The notes beneath the pieces were generated by a model, which ran no database searches, was not told where the DNA came from, and was given only the letters and a program-made list of their open reading frames with translations. Source: a virus. Taken from it: DNA of 45,012 nucleotides. Location: IMG/VR virus record IMGVR_UViG_3300014050_000906, positions 1 through 45,012 of that record. The stretch is one strand, 5' to 3'. How positions within the stretch are numbered: the first letter of the stretch is position 1; each line of letters begins with the position of its first letter. Made by a program: the position numbers and the translations under genes. Positions 30,659 to 41,800 of the stretch are shown here, piece after piece.

Positions 30659-31626
30659 TAGAAGCTTAATCCAATTTTATACTCTATGTCCATTTGAGAC
30701 CCAGAAGATTTTGTTATAGGATTATTTAATACAGACCTGCTAATCAATCCATATGTAGGATCAAATGAATCTTCGTCATTAATTTTTAATCCGTCCATAT
30801 ATGCTGTTGTTCCAGAAATTGTTTTAGATTTTACTCCAACAAGAATTTTATTAATTGATGTTGAATCTGGCGTTCCAGATTTATATGAAGAGTTAAATAA
30901 ATCTGAAAGCATTAAGCTTTTTATTTTGTTTGGTGATGTTATAGATGCGTCTCCAGATATTCTTGCTTCAAAGTAATCTGATGTGCCACTATAAAATCTT
31001 AAATAAATATAATCAAGATTTGTATCTGCCTGTCTAAATGCTAGTGTGAGGCTATCATATATACTATATCCAGATAAATTAAAATCTGTATTAAATGAAT
31101 ACTCTTTTGTTGAATATGTGCTTGGTGATGTAACTGCTGGAGCTGTGACCTGAAATAAATATGAGCCCAATCGTGGTGTTGGTGATAGGACAAGGGTGGG
31201 ATTATTTCCAGAAGAATCAGTCCAAGGTAATGCATTTTCAAATGAACTTACATATCTATCAGAGTAATCTGTTTTTGTTGATGATTGAGCAGGGAATAGC
31301 CCAACTTCTTTAATTACACCAACAACATCATTTGGTAAAGATGTTTTATATATAACAGAATATGTAGTAATTCCAGTTATTGGATCAGTTTCAATGTTTG
31401 GAGAACTGATATCTACTGGGGAAGAATAAAACTCAAAATCAAGTCTATTATCATCAACTGTCGCTTCCGCATCGCCAATTCCAATTACAATATTTTTAGA
31501 ATTAAATGAAGTGCTTCCTGCTAAATAATTTGTTAAAAACCTTTTTCCAAATTTAGTTAATATGTTATTGCTTTTTGATACCTCTAATCCATCTTGATAA
31601 AAAGTATAGCTTCCTTTAATTTCCAT
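30658..31626 (-). CDS. Minor tail protein
   Basis: The 322-residue strand-rich protein begins MEIKGSYTFYQDGLEVSKSNNILTKFG and continues with IVIGIGDAEATVDDNRLDFEFY, a pattern seen in phage tail proteins encoded between tip and fibre. A central segment (FNTDFNLSGYSIYDSLTLAFRQ ... YLRFYSGTSDYFEARI) looks like a jelly-roll. It probably connects fibre to tail tip. It shares TAATG junctions with both neighbours. Confidence 0.72.
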   Translation of the reverse strand: MEIKGSYTFYQDGLEVSKSNNILTKFGKRFLTNYLAGSTSFNSKNIVIGIGDAEATVDDNRLDFEFYSSPVDISSPNIETDPITGITTYSVIYKTSLPNDVVGVIKEVGLFPAQSSTKTDYSDRYVSSFENALPWTDSSGNNPTLVLSPTPRLGSYLFQVTAPAVTSPSTYSTKEYSFNTDFNLSGYSIYDSLTLAFRQADTNLDYIYLRFYSGTSDYFEARISGDASITSPNKIKSLMLSDLFNSSYKSGTPDSTSINKILVGVKSKTISGTTAYMDGLKINDEDSFDPTYGLISRSVLNNPITKSSGSQMDIEYKIGLSF

Positions 31627-32012
31627 TACCCACCAACTCCTTTAACGCCACGAACGGCATCTCCTGCATTATTTTTTACTGTAAACTTAAATCTTATCTT
31701 TGAGTTTTTATTTAAATCTTGATAGATCTCTATTCCTTTTAGACTAATATCAGATAGTGTTGGAAACGGTCTATTATCAACTGCTGGGTCCCAGCCAGGG
31801 TCAACTCCATATGTGCCATCGCCATAGCTAGAGCCTGGGGGCTTAGAGTTTGGAAGTGTTAATATTACGCTTCCATCTAGCTGTGCAGTTATAACTAAAT
31901 CATAGTACTGACTTTTTAATATGTCTACAAGAGGGTCGTCTGCGGGTAGCTGAATTTTTTGTTTAGTAGTAAATCCACTAAACTTTATCTTATTATTATC
32001 TACAGTTGCCAT
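31626..32012 (-). CDS. Small tail protein
   Basis: The 128-residue product has strand-rich N- and C-terminal parts around a Gly/Pro-rich loop (KPPGSSYGDGTYGVDPGWDPAVDN). It closely follows the large tail-tip gene with a 17-base gap and no clear Shine-Dalgarno. A tail-tip or fibre-attachment role follows from context only. Confidence 0.68.
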   Translation of the reverse strand: MATVDNNKIKFSGFTTKQKIQLPADDPLVDILKSQYYDLVITAQLDGSVILTLPNSKPPGSSYGDGTYGVDPGWDPAVDNRPFPTLSDISLKGIEIYQDLNKNSKIRFKFTVKNNAGDAVRGVKGVGG

Positions 32013-32029
32013 TTTATCATTCTACCATT

Positions 32030-35000
32030 TCATCCAGTATAAATCGACCTACATTTAACTGAGGTTGCTAATCCGTTATCCCAAGAATGACCTACATCTA
32101 ATATGACATATTTGCTAGCAAATTTGCCAGACGGCACGGTGTCATCAGACGAATATATTGAGTTTAATGGATATGATATTTCAACCATATCTCCAACTTG
32201 AATTAGTGGGTTTGGGAAGCACTGTATATCTATTGAAGTCTGTTGTTTAGACCATTGATCCTTCATCCAGCTAGAAAGTTCTTTTGCTTCCATTTCTTTT
32301 TGTATCCAAGTAGAATCAAATCCAATAATTTCAACATCTTTTAGTTTTGCTATTTCGGGATCAATATATTCAAATGGATCAGTTGCAACAATTTGATCCC
32401 CAACAACCTGAAAGCTCCTTGTTTGCCCATCAGCCAAGGGGACAAACGTGCCAGCATTATTTAATACATATGCCTCTAGGCCAAAGGAATTTGTCGATGA
32501 CCCAAGCAAGGTAACAAAAGGATTTAAAGTTATTTGTGCAAATCTTGGTTGTCCTGGTCTTTGTGCATATTTGGCATTTATATATTTTAGCTCTCTTGCG
32601 ACTGGGCCAAACTCTTTAAAGAAAGTTGGTGCTGAAACCTTTGATCCCTTTGTTAAAACAAAATCTCCAAATGATTGTGATAGATATGACTGTGAGCCAA
32701 GCATCCCGCTATAAGGATTGTATGCTATTGTTGAGGCAAATTGAGATTCTGAAATAGCATTACTATATATGTAGTCGTAACTAATAGATCCCTTTTGTGA
32801 GAATAGACCTACTTTTTCTGTTATTGGCAAAACAAAGCTTGCACCATTATCTGTAGCTATTATAGTAGTATTATCAAAATTAATTTTAAACGTTCTTCTT
32901 GTTGTATCGTAATTTACCTTAACGTCTAAATTATAAAGCTGTCCTCCAGATACACCAGTAACTGTTGTGGTATCTCCTTTTTGAGAATCTGTTATGGCAA
33001 CTTGATAAGGCTTTGCACCCTTTTTAAATCTCCAAAGTGTAATATTTTTATCAGTTAATTTTCCAGTTGCTGTAGTCTGCTCGGTTTTAATTTCAATATA
33101 ATATCCAGTTGCACCATTATCTGACAAACAAAGTGCTAGGCCTCCAATTACTTGATCAGCTCCAGTCAATCTTCCTGCAGAATCTTTGATCAAAGGAAAA
33201 TAAAAGCTTGTTCCTACGCAAAAATTTTTAGTAGATGAGTCTATAAACTTTGCATCCGTAGTAGCAACCGTATAGTTTTTATTTAAAGATACAGTGCCTG
33301 GCTGCGATACAGTTAGCATTGATCTTGGAACATTTTTACCAAAGCTATCTGAAGCCTCTATAGATATTTTAGAATTATCAATAGCTGGTGTGCCAGAAGT
33401 TTGTGTTGCTTCCGTAAGCATCCGAACTTGAAAGTCTGCTTTGTAGCTAGATACATCTATGCTATGTGATGAAACTGGTGTTCCAAATGCACCTCTAGTT
33501 TTAATTCTATACTCTCCAGTTGGCTTAAAGCTATTTACTTGACCCAAAGCTTGATATTTTTGCAGATCTACGTCTGACTCTATCCATTGACTTTGTGGTG
33601 CGCCAGCAAGGTCTGTGTACGAATATCTTATTGCATCATACTCTATTACCTCATCATTTAATACAAGATATCCAGTTTTATTTAAAGCTCTTAAATCTAA
33701 TCCGTCCATTGTTGTTATTAAATTGATCCATAAAGAAGATCCAGCAAGGGAAGATGCTGGGAGATTGCTAACAAGTGCACCAGCACCAAGTGAGTACACT
33801 GGTGATTGCCATAACAAATCTGCACCCGCATTGTAAGATGAACTCATCTGTGGTCTGTACAAAATTTTTACACCTTGAACCGATGGCAGGTCTTCTTTAG
33901 ACATAGATATAATATTTGATTCTTCTAAAATTGTATCGCCTGATTTTAATGGATTATATCTAAATGTAAATGACTTTGTTTTATTTTTATTATATATCCA
34001 TTCTCTAGTATAAAATTGTAAAATGTTATCCTCATCAAATGTTGCAACCATTTGTGTGTCTTTACATAGATCTTGAATACATTCCCAAACAGTTTTTGTA
34101 TCGTCCGTGTACCAGTAGTATGGGGTTATAGCAGATTTGTCTTTGCCATCAGGAGACATATTAAAATTATAATTTGTAAATCCTATTCCGTCTAATAGTC
34201 TTTTAATAATAGCTGGCGATGGCGCATTTTTAATTAAAATATCTGGTGCTATTATTTTTTGCAAAAGAAGTGCTTGGTCTAATGCTTGCAAATCAACTTG
34301 ACCAAATTCATCTACATTCCAAGAGTCAGCATAAAAATATCCTTGTTTTATTTTTTCTATAGTATTGTCTGATTTTTTAATATTATAAAATGGTTTAAAC
34401 AATACATTGTTGTAAAAATATGATTTTGTTTTATCAAATGAAAATGTTTTATCGAATGATATTCCAGATCTATCTTCAAAAAATAAATTTGCATTTAAAG
34501 AATTTGCTGTTACATTTCCTACTGGAGTTAGGCCGTTGGATGAATCAGATGCTCTTTTTTGAGTACTGAAAGACATTAAGTTATCTGTTAAATCTTTTAC
34601 ATATCTAGCGGATATTTCAATTACCCCAAGATAAGTATCTGCAACGTTAATTGAATTAATTTCAACTATTATTGAATCTATGTCTACGGGCGCTGCTGGT
34701 GAGGTGCCCCATTCCGTAGTAGACCATGCTGTTCCATTCCAATATAAATTAACAACACCATTTGAATCAACATTTCCATTAGTTAAAATTGTTGTAGTTG
34801 TTGCACCTTTTGTAATTTTTACTGTCCATGTTACTGGTTTTACATAAATCATATCTGACCATACTTTTGATGTACCATTGTCTGAGACTAGGCTTCGTAT
34901 CCCATATGAAGTTTCAAATTTAATGGCTATTTTATTTGCTACCGCATTTTTTCCAGAAGGATACGCAACAGTTAGTTTGCAGTTTGATAAAGAGGTTCCG

Positions 35001-35386
35001 CTTGATTTTGGCGTTACCCAATATTGATATTTATTTTTTGATCCAGCATAGTACATTCTATATGGCTCTTTAATTAAAGTATTGTACGGCAAAAGGACGT
35101 TATATGTAATTCCAGTATCACTTGTTTTATTAGATATAAAATATTTTATTCCAGCAGATGATGGTCTTTTGGGACTTATTATACTAGCTAGCGGAAATAA
35201 CTTTAAAAATGGTTTATACTCTACACCAGCAGCATCTTTTAATGTTACTGTTTCCCCACCTAAATTGGTAGCAGTGACTCCAGTTATTAAATCATTCATA
35301 TTATATTCTGCCCAAAGACCTGGGGACATTGATATGGTTGAAGACTTTTTAATTTGATCTAATACGTCTGTTGATGCACTTAACAT
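32030..35386 (-). CDS. Large minor tail (tail-tip/hub) protein with a lectin-like domain
   Basis: This protein of 1118 residues follows the tape measure by one gene, the usual place of the tail hub. It is strand-rich throughout. Residues of about 715-880 (SFYFPLIKDSAGRLTG ... LYNLDVKVNYDTTRRTFKI ... KVGLFSQKGSISYDYIY) resemble a concanavalin/LamG-type carbohydrate-binding jelly roll. The C-terminal IDIQCFPNPLIQVGDMVEISY is typical of baseplate hub domains. It probably binds or opens the cell surface. A frame opening at 35419 adds 11 residues, but ATG 35386 forms a TAATG junction with the preceding stop and is preferred. Confidence 0.78.
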   Translation of the reverse strand: MLSASTDVLDQIKKSSTISMSPGLWAEYNMNDLITGVTATNLGGETVTLKDAAGVEYKPFLKLFPLASIISPKRPSSAGIKYFISNKTSDTGITYNVLLPYNTLIKEPYRMYYAGSKNKYQYWVTPKSSGTSLSNCKLTVAYPSGKNAVANKIAIKFETSYGIRSLVSDNGTSKVWSDMIYVKPVTWTVKITKGATTTTILTNGNVDSNGVVNLYWNGTAWSTTEWGTSPAAPVDIDSIIVEINSINVADTYLGVIEISARYVKDLTDNLMSFSTQKRASDSSNGLTPVGNVTANSLNANLFFEDRSGISFDKTFSFDKTKSYFYNNVLFKPFYNIKKSDNTIEKIKQGYFYADSWNVDEFGQVDLQALDQALLLQKIIAPDILIKNAPSPAIIKRLLDGIGFTNYNFNMSPDGKDKSAITPYYWYTDDTKTVWECIQDLCKDTQMVATFDEDNILQFYTREWIYNKNKTKSFTFRYNPLKSGDTILEESNIISMSKEDLPSVQGVKILYRPQMSSSYNAGADLLWQSPVYSLGAGALVSNLPASSLAGSSLWINLITTMDGLDLRALNKTGYLVLNDEVIEYDAIRYSYTDLAGAPQSQWIESDVDLQKYQALGQVNSFKPTGEYRIKTRGAFGTPVSSHSIDVSSYKADFQVRMLTEATQTSGTPAIDNSKISIEASDSFGKNVPRSMLTVSQPGTVSLNKNYTVATTDAKFIDSSTKNFCVGTSFYFPLIKDSAGRLTGADQVIGGLALCLSDNGATGYYIEIKTEQTTATGKLTDKNITLWRFKKGAKPYQVAITDSQKGDTTTVTGVSGGQLYNLDVKVNYDTTRRTFKINFDNTTIIATDNGASFVLPITEKVGLFSQKGSISYDYIYSNAISESQFASTIAYNPYSGMLGSQSYLSQSFGDFVLTKGSKVSAPTFFKEFGPVARELKYINAKYAQRPGQPRFAQITLNPFVTLLGSSTNSFGLEAYVLNNAGTFVPLADGQTRSFQVVGDQIVATDPFEYIDPEIAKLKDVEIIGFDSTWIQKEMEAKELSSWMKDQWSKQQTSIDIQCFPNPLIQVGDMVEISYPLNSIYSSDDTVPSGKFASKYVILDVGHSWDNGLATSVKCRSIYTG

Positions 35387-35847
35387 TATACTTGTTCCAG
35401 TGTTAGACTTACATCCCAAAATTCTTGTGGATCTACTCCGCTTATCATTTTGACATTTCTCTTATTAACAGTAAAGCTGCAATTTGTTATCATTACAGAA
35501 ATTATTTCATCTCTTTCAGAAACTCCGTTATAAGATATTTTTAATTTAAACGCACCCGCACCTTTGCCTTTATAAAATGTTCTAATTTGTTCTGCTCCAT
35601 ATCCACCATCTACTGTCATTGTATCTGTAGACGGAAGCATGTTCCATGAAACTTGGATTGATGACTTATCTGCAATAAATATTTTACGCATTGTGCCATT
35701 AGCCATGCGCTCTGATCTTTCAATTCTATTTGTATCTATTGATACTGGCTGTCTATTATGCTCAGACAACTTGGTCCAGGTGGGAGTAACTGCATTTGTG
35801 CCTGTGTCTATAAATAGTAGTGAGCCTACTGGTAAAGTTAGTGCCAT
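35386..35847 (-). CDS. Tail protein following the tape measure
   Basis: The 153-residue product (WTKLSEHNRQPVSIDTNRIERSERMANG ... FKLKISYNGVSERDEIISVMI) is strand-rich and directly follows the tape measure gene, where distal tail (Dit-like) proteins lie. The shared TAATG overlaps show it is made with the hub. It could be a Dit or tail-terminator-like component. No specific motif is recognised. Confidence 0.72.
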   Translation of the reverse strand: MALTLPVGSLLFIDTGTNAVTPTWTKLSEHNRQPVSIDTNRIERSERMANGTMRKIFIADKSSIQVSWNMLPSTDTMTVDGGYGAEQIRTFYKGKGAGAFKLKISYNGVSERDEIISVMITNCSFTVNKRNVKMISGVDPQEFWDVSLTLEQV

Positions 35848-38800
35848 TATGTTCTCTTTACTCCTACCATTTTTTCATTTTGCTTTAATGTAGCCTGCAA
35901 AAATTCAACTGCAGCAACCTTTGCTTTAGTTATTAATTGAGCTTCATTCATTCCTGGGGAAGCATGGATATGTTGTGTATAATTAATTATACCTTGTCCT
36001 GCATTTGCATCACGCATTGGCTCAAACATTTTTGCTGCTTGATTAACATCATATCTTGGTGAAGCATATGGAATTTTAGCCATGTTTGGAATAACCATTC
36101 CTCCAAATGCCATTTCTGGACCACGATCTCCAACAATTGTAGGAACCTTTGGATCAAGTTTCATTGTTCCATAACCAGCTTTTTGAGCTTGAACTATTAA
36201 ATTACGACTTGAACTATCAGCGCCAGTAATTTTATATAATTTATTTCCAACTTTAAATGTCGATCCAATTTGTGTTGATATTCCTTGATTGTATAAATCC
36301 ATTGCACTTACAGTTGAAGTTGTAACAGCGCTGTTGCCACGTCCTACCGTATTAGTTCCAACTTTTCCATTAAATGTTTGTGCTCCAGTTAAAGCAGAAA
36401 CATCTGCTTTTTTACCATTAATATAAATGTCGCCTTTAACCTCAATACCTTTTGCAGCAAGTCCTTTAGCAACAGCATCATTTGTTGTTCCTACTATATC
36501 TAATGCTTGTGCTGTAACACTCTTTTTATCTGGAACATAGGTGCCTCCTTCGTAATGTCCACCTGAACTTGAAGGAACATTAATTCCAGCATTTTTTGCA
36601 GTATTTACAACTGCTGCTGCGTCTTGTTTTCCAGCTTTTGTATTTGCATATTCTTCTAAAGTTTTTCCAGCAGCAGCTGCATTTAATCTAAATGTTGTCA
36701 TTGCTGTATTTACATCATCAATTTTTTGTTTTTGAGTTGCAATTTTATCGTTAAGCTTGCCAAGAGATTCTCCAGCAAGTGCTGCTTGATCAGACATCTT
36801 CTGCTGACCGTCATTAATTGCATTAATTTTATCTTGAAGTGGTTTATTTGCAGCTTCTGTTGCTTTATCAATTGCTTTTATTTGTGCATCATATTGCTGT
36901 GCTTTTATTAAACCTTCTAAATCTAATCTAGCTTGCTGTGCACCAGCAGTATTTCCAGTAGCTTCTGCATTTTGAAGTTCAATTTTTTTAGATTCAATTG
37001 CTCTGCCAGCATCTTCGCTATTTTTCTTTTCTTCAAGTGCTTTTTTACGAGCATCTGCTAATTTGTTATTTGCATCTATTTGTTTTTGCAAATTCTTTAA
37101 TTGTTCACGAGTACTTATTTGTTGTGCAACAGTTTGACCTTTTACTGCTTTCATTAAAGCTTTTTGCTGAGCTGTTAATTTATCTAGCATTGCGTATTGA
37201 TTTTTTAAGAGGCCAGTTTTATTTGCATCAATTGTTGCTGCAGATATGGCATCTGCAACTTTAGATAATGTTGCAACCGCTTCGGCTCCTAGTTTTGATA
37301 AATCTCCAGTAAATCCTTTAGCGGCAAGATTCATTTTACCCCACAAGCTGACTACAGTATCCATAGGGTTAATTATTTTTTTAAGCTCTGGGTTTTGTTT
37401 AACCATTTCATCAATAGTTGCTTTTGTTAATACAGTTTTTGAAGCCTCAAGATTATTTAATCTTTGAAGCATTTTTTCCTGAGCCTGATATTCTGTTAAC
37501 ACTTTTGTGTTGCCAGATTTATCAGCAGCAGCGGCTTTTTTGCTTTTTTCAATCATATCTTGAATACCAGTATCTATAGCCATTAGTCCAGTATTTACTG
37601 CTCCTGCGCCTTCACGTCCGCCTTCTTTTGCTGCTGATTTATACCTACCAACTGCTTGAGCAGCAGCATCTTGTTTTGTTTGAATTTTATTAAATGCTGA
37701 ATTTCCTAAAGTAAATGAAGCAGCATCTTTTGCTTTATTAGACATTTTAAACATTGCCCAAATTTTCTTTGTCGCATCTTCTGCAGATAGGCCTGCTGCC
37801 ATTAATTGAATTTTTAAGTCTTCGGCAAGCTTCTTTGTATTCTTATCACCTTTTGTTTGATTGATAAGTTTAATTTGATCTCCGTAAGTATCTTTTACTT
37901 CTTTTCTAAGTTTTTTATATTGCTCAATTGTCATTGATATTGGAGTTCCAGCATCTTGCATGCTCTCATAAAGAAGCTGATTTCGTTCTCTTAAAGCTTT
38001 TATATTAGAAACGGTATCTGCTAGCTTTTGATTGTAGTTAGTAAATTTAAGTCCAGCTTTTGCAGCTGCTTCAGCTGTTAACCCATATTGAAGCATTCCA
38101 ATTCTAAGATGTTCATTATGATCTTTCCATCTTTTTATTCCTAACATTACTGCGGTTGATACAACAGCTAAACCTATATTTGCTCTAGTGCCCATCAATG
38201 CAACTCTACCAAGCATGGTTGCAAATTTGCCTCCACCTGCAGCTCCGCCTTCTAGGGCCTTAGTAAGTTTTACTGCTGGGCCTACCTGTTTTCCTAAATC
38301 CATTTTTGCAACTATTGAAGATCTGCTTGCAAGAAAACCTGGTTCTGGTTGTTTTGGTACATTCCAGTCTGGAGATCTGTCCTCTGGTGGAATCCATGCA
38401 GATCTATTTGGCGCCATTTTTGGTTGCCCTGCACCTGCGCCCATCGCCATAAAAGGAAGTATTCCTCCTAATGTTGAAAGTGCAGTTCCACCCATGCCAC
38501 CCATTTTTGCACCAAGCATTTGTGCAACCATTGCTGCAACCATTGGACCAATCATTCCACCTATTCCATAATGATTCGGAATTATGCCTCCAGAATTTCT
38601 TGGAACAAATAATTCTGGTCCCTTTTCTCCAACCATGTATGGGGTATTAGCAGATACTGGTCCGCCTGCAGCTCTTCCTTCAAGATTAAACACAAGCTTC
38701 TTTAAAGATTCTGTTAGTGGAGTATCTTTTTTAGATTCCCAATTTAAATATTTTGTTTTTAATATTTCTTTATCTATTGGAGATAGTTGTTTTAATACTG

Positions 38801-41800
38801 CTCTATCACCTATCATATCTGATGCTGCTGATCTTATAACTGAGTCCATAACGTCTGGCTCTAATGCATTCTTCAATGAACCTTTTGCATCTTTAACATA
38901 ACCATAAGGTTTTTCTTTTGCTAATGCTGCTGCAAACTTATCATAAAATAATTTTTGAGTATGTTTTCTTAAGCCAGTATTTGCAAATAAAGTATTTGCC
39001 ATTTCAATAGATAAAGAATTTACGCCCCATGGCGCTGACTCATACATGCTTGGCTTTGGTGCACCTGTTGGTCCAAATCCTGCACCGATTCTATGCATTG
39101 CTTTGCCTTTTAATACATTGCCAATCATTCCGCCGATAGCAAATCCATTTGCTGACGATTTAAATCCAGCATCCGATAGGCTAACAATATGTCCAGACTG
39201 TCTTCTTTTTAATTCTTCTGCAGCTGCAATTTTAGCAAGTGCAGCAGGTGTCAATACAGTTTCTTTTGATTTTGTTACAGCTGAGTGTACTCCATGCAAT
39301 TCCTGCCAATTAACTTTACGAGCATCTTCAAGTCTTTTTATCATCTTTGCGTAAATAACTTTTTCTTCTTGATTAAGATCAAATCCACCAATTGTTTTCT
39401 TTAATCTTGGTAAAGTTATTTCAATTTCTTTAAGCATTCTGGTGTGATATTGATCTGCCGTCATCCCAGCAGGAATATTTGTTGTGGCTTCGGCAAAGAA
39501 TTTTTTTGCTCCGCTACCTTTAATACCAAGAAGATTTATCATGGCCTGATCTTTGACGGAGGGCATAGTTGCAGAATAATCTCTTAATCCAGATGCTGTT
39601 GCAAAAACTCCAGCAGTGCCAACATCTGACAATATATTTCCAGAAAGATTGCCTTTGCCTAAATCTTTATCTCCTCTTAGAGAAGATGCTAGTAACTGTC
39701 TAAAATATTCGTCTGTTGTAAATTTGCTATCTGTTGCTGCTAAAGATTTATCGTACTCTGATTCTAAGGCAAGTAATTTTCTTTGTCCCTTTGGATCAGT
39801 AGGATCTTTCATTACAACAACTTTTTGTTTTGGAGCTTTTAAGCCATGCGCTTCACGAGCAATTTCTGTTGCTCTCATTTCTGCTAGCGCTGCTTTTTCA
39901 TCAAGCATTGGTTTAACAAAAACTTTTTCGCCATTTTTTGCATATACCCCACCAATTCCAGGAACTGGGAAACTTCTTCCAGATGTTGGTTCTAACAAAT
40001 CTCCATATTCGATTACTGGGTGCTTTGCAAATCTTGAATCTTTAACAGCAAGGTTTGCTTTTTCCATTGCTGTTTTAAGAGCTCTTTGCTGCTCAACCTG
40101 TTTGATTGTTTTAGGCATTCCAAGGAACATAGCCTTGCCTCCGCCAAATAACTTCTGAGCAAACTTTCCTGGAACTTGACCGCCTTCGTTAAGAGCTGCA
40201 TGAGCAAATATTGTATTGTTTGGTCTAAATCCTGATCTACGATCCACCATTCCAAGTATTGCTTTTTTTAAGAACGCAAGAGCTTCTTTTTTATTTGTGC
40301 CAATTCCTTTTGTAGCATTCCATTTTCTTTTTAGATCTACGCCTTTATTTGTCATTGTAAGCATATCTGGAACAACTCCACGAGTACCTCTGTTTAACTC
40401 ATTAGTTAGTTGATTAATTTCTTTTTCGCCAAGCATAGCCATTCCAAGATTGCCAGCAAGACTAAATACTTTGCCTCTGGTATCTCTCCATAATGATCTT
40501 CTTGCTGTATGCTCTGAAACTGTTCCTTCTATACCATTCTTAAATAGTTTATCTGATGTGCTGTCAAATAAACTAACTCCGCCAAATTCGCCAGCTCTTG
40601 CTCTAAATTCACCAATCAGATTACTTGTTGGTCTAAATCTTTCACCGCTTTGTCCACGATACTTTTGAAAAGCTTTATACTGAGTAGTCCCTGCCTGAGA
40701 ACCTTCTTTAGCATCAATTTCCATTCTAATCATTCTTCTTACTTGTGCGTCTCTAGATTTTGCAATACGCATTCTTTCTTGCATCCACTTTTTCATATCT
40801 AGGTGACCATCTTTTTTAATTGATTTTTCCCAAGCAGTATCATAATCTTGTTTAGCCATGTCTATTGCTGTTTTTTCATCAAAGCCAGCGTAGCTGTTAT
40901 ATACTCCAGCATCGTGCATGATGTGTCTTAGTCTAACCTCTTGCTCCCAATTTGGAGAGTCAAACATTCTTTGATCTACTTTTAGAGCTTTAGCAAGAAG
41001 CTTCTTTGCTGCATCATCTAATTCTGCTTTTGTAGCTCCACCTCTTTGTCTTCCGATGCCACTAGTGTTTCCTGGTCCCCCATTTAATTGCATCATCAAA
41101 TTTGGATTACGCTGAGCAATGCTTGCTGGAATAACAGCTTCTCCAGGAGTTAAAACAACTGGCACTGCTCCTCCAGTATTTCTAAATGTTCGAGTGCCTC
41201 CAAGAAGTTTGCTAATTGTTGGCATATTTCTTTCTGTAGATTTTTTGTTAATTACAAATGCGCCTGGTTCTGCAGTTGTGTGATATGTATCCGTGTTACC
41301 TGTTCCAGGTACAATACCACCTTGTGCAAACTTTGGTTTTGTTGTTTGAATATTATATCCTGCACCTGAAGTTCTAACTCCTCCAAGTGCTCTTGCAATT
41401 CTATCTACTAAGTCTTTTGTTGTTCCTTTATGAAACATTTCTTTCATATTTGATTTTCCGCTTACTGGATCAGTTACTGGTTGTGATGTCAAAGGAACAG
41501 TTGTTAAGTTTATACCTCTACCCATTGAAGTAGCTGTTGCTGTTGCAGTTTCTGCAAGCATTGCTTCAATTGTTGCATTTAATTGAATTACTTTTGCTCT
41601 TGCTTGATCTACAGTTATTTTACTAGCTTGAAGTTCGGCAACAATTGCCTCTGTTTCAGCTGCTGCCATTTGTGTAATTTCTGAAAATTGTGGAAGTAAT
41701 GCTTGATAGGAATCAGATAAACTTGAAGTAACTGTTCCAGTAGCTGCAACTTCTGCCTTTAATACTTTAAGTTCTGCTTCTGATTGCATTGCAATTGCTG

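Noticed and set aside
35387-35419. Eleven extra residues at the start of the large tail-tip protein
   Set aside because: The extension lies within the preceding gene. The next ATG forms the TAATG junction used repeatedly in this operon.
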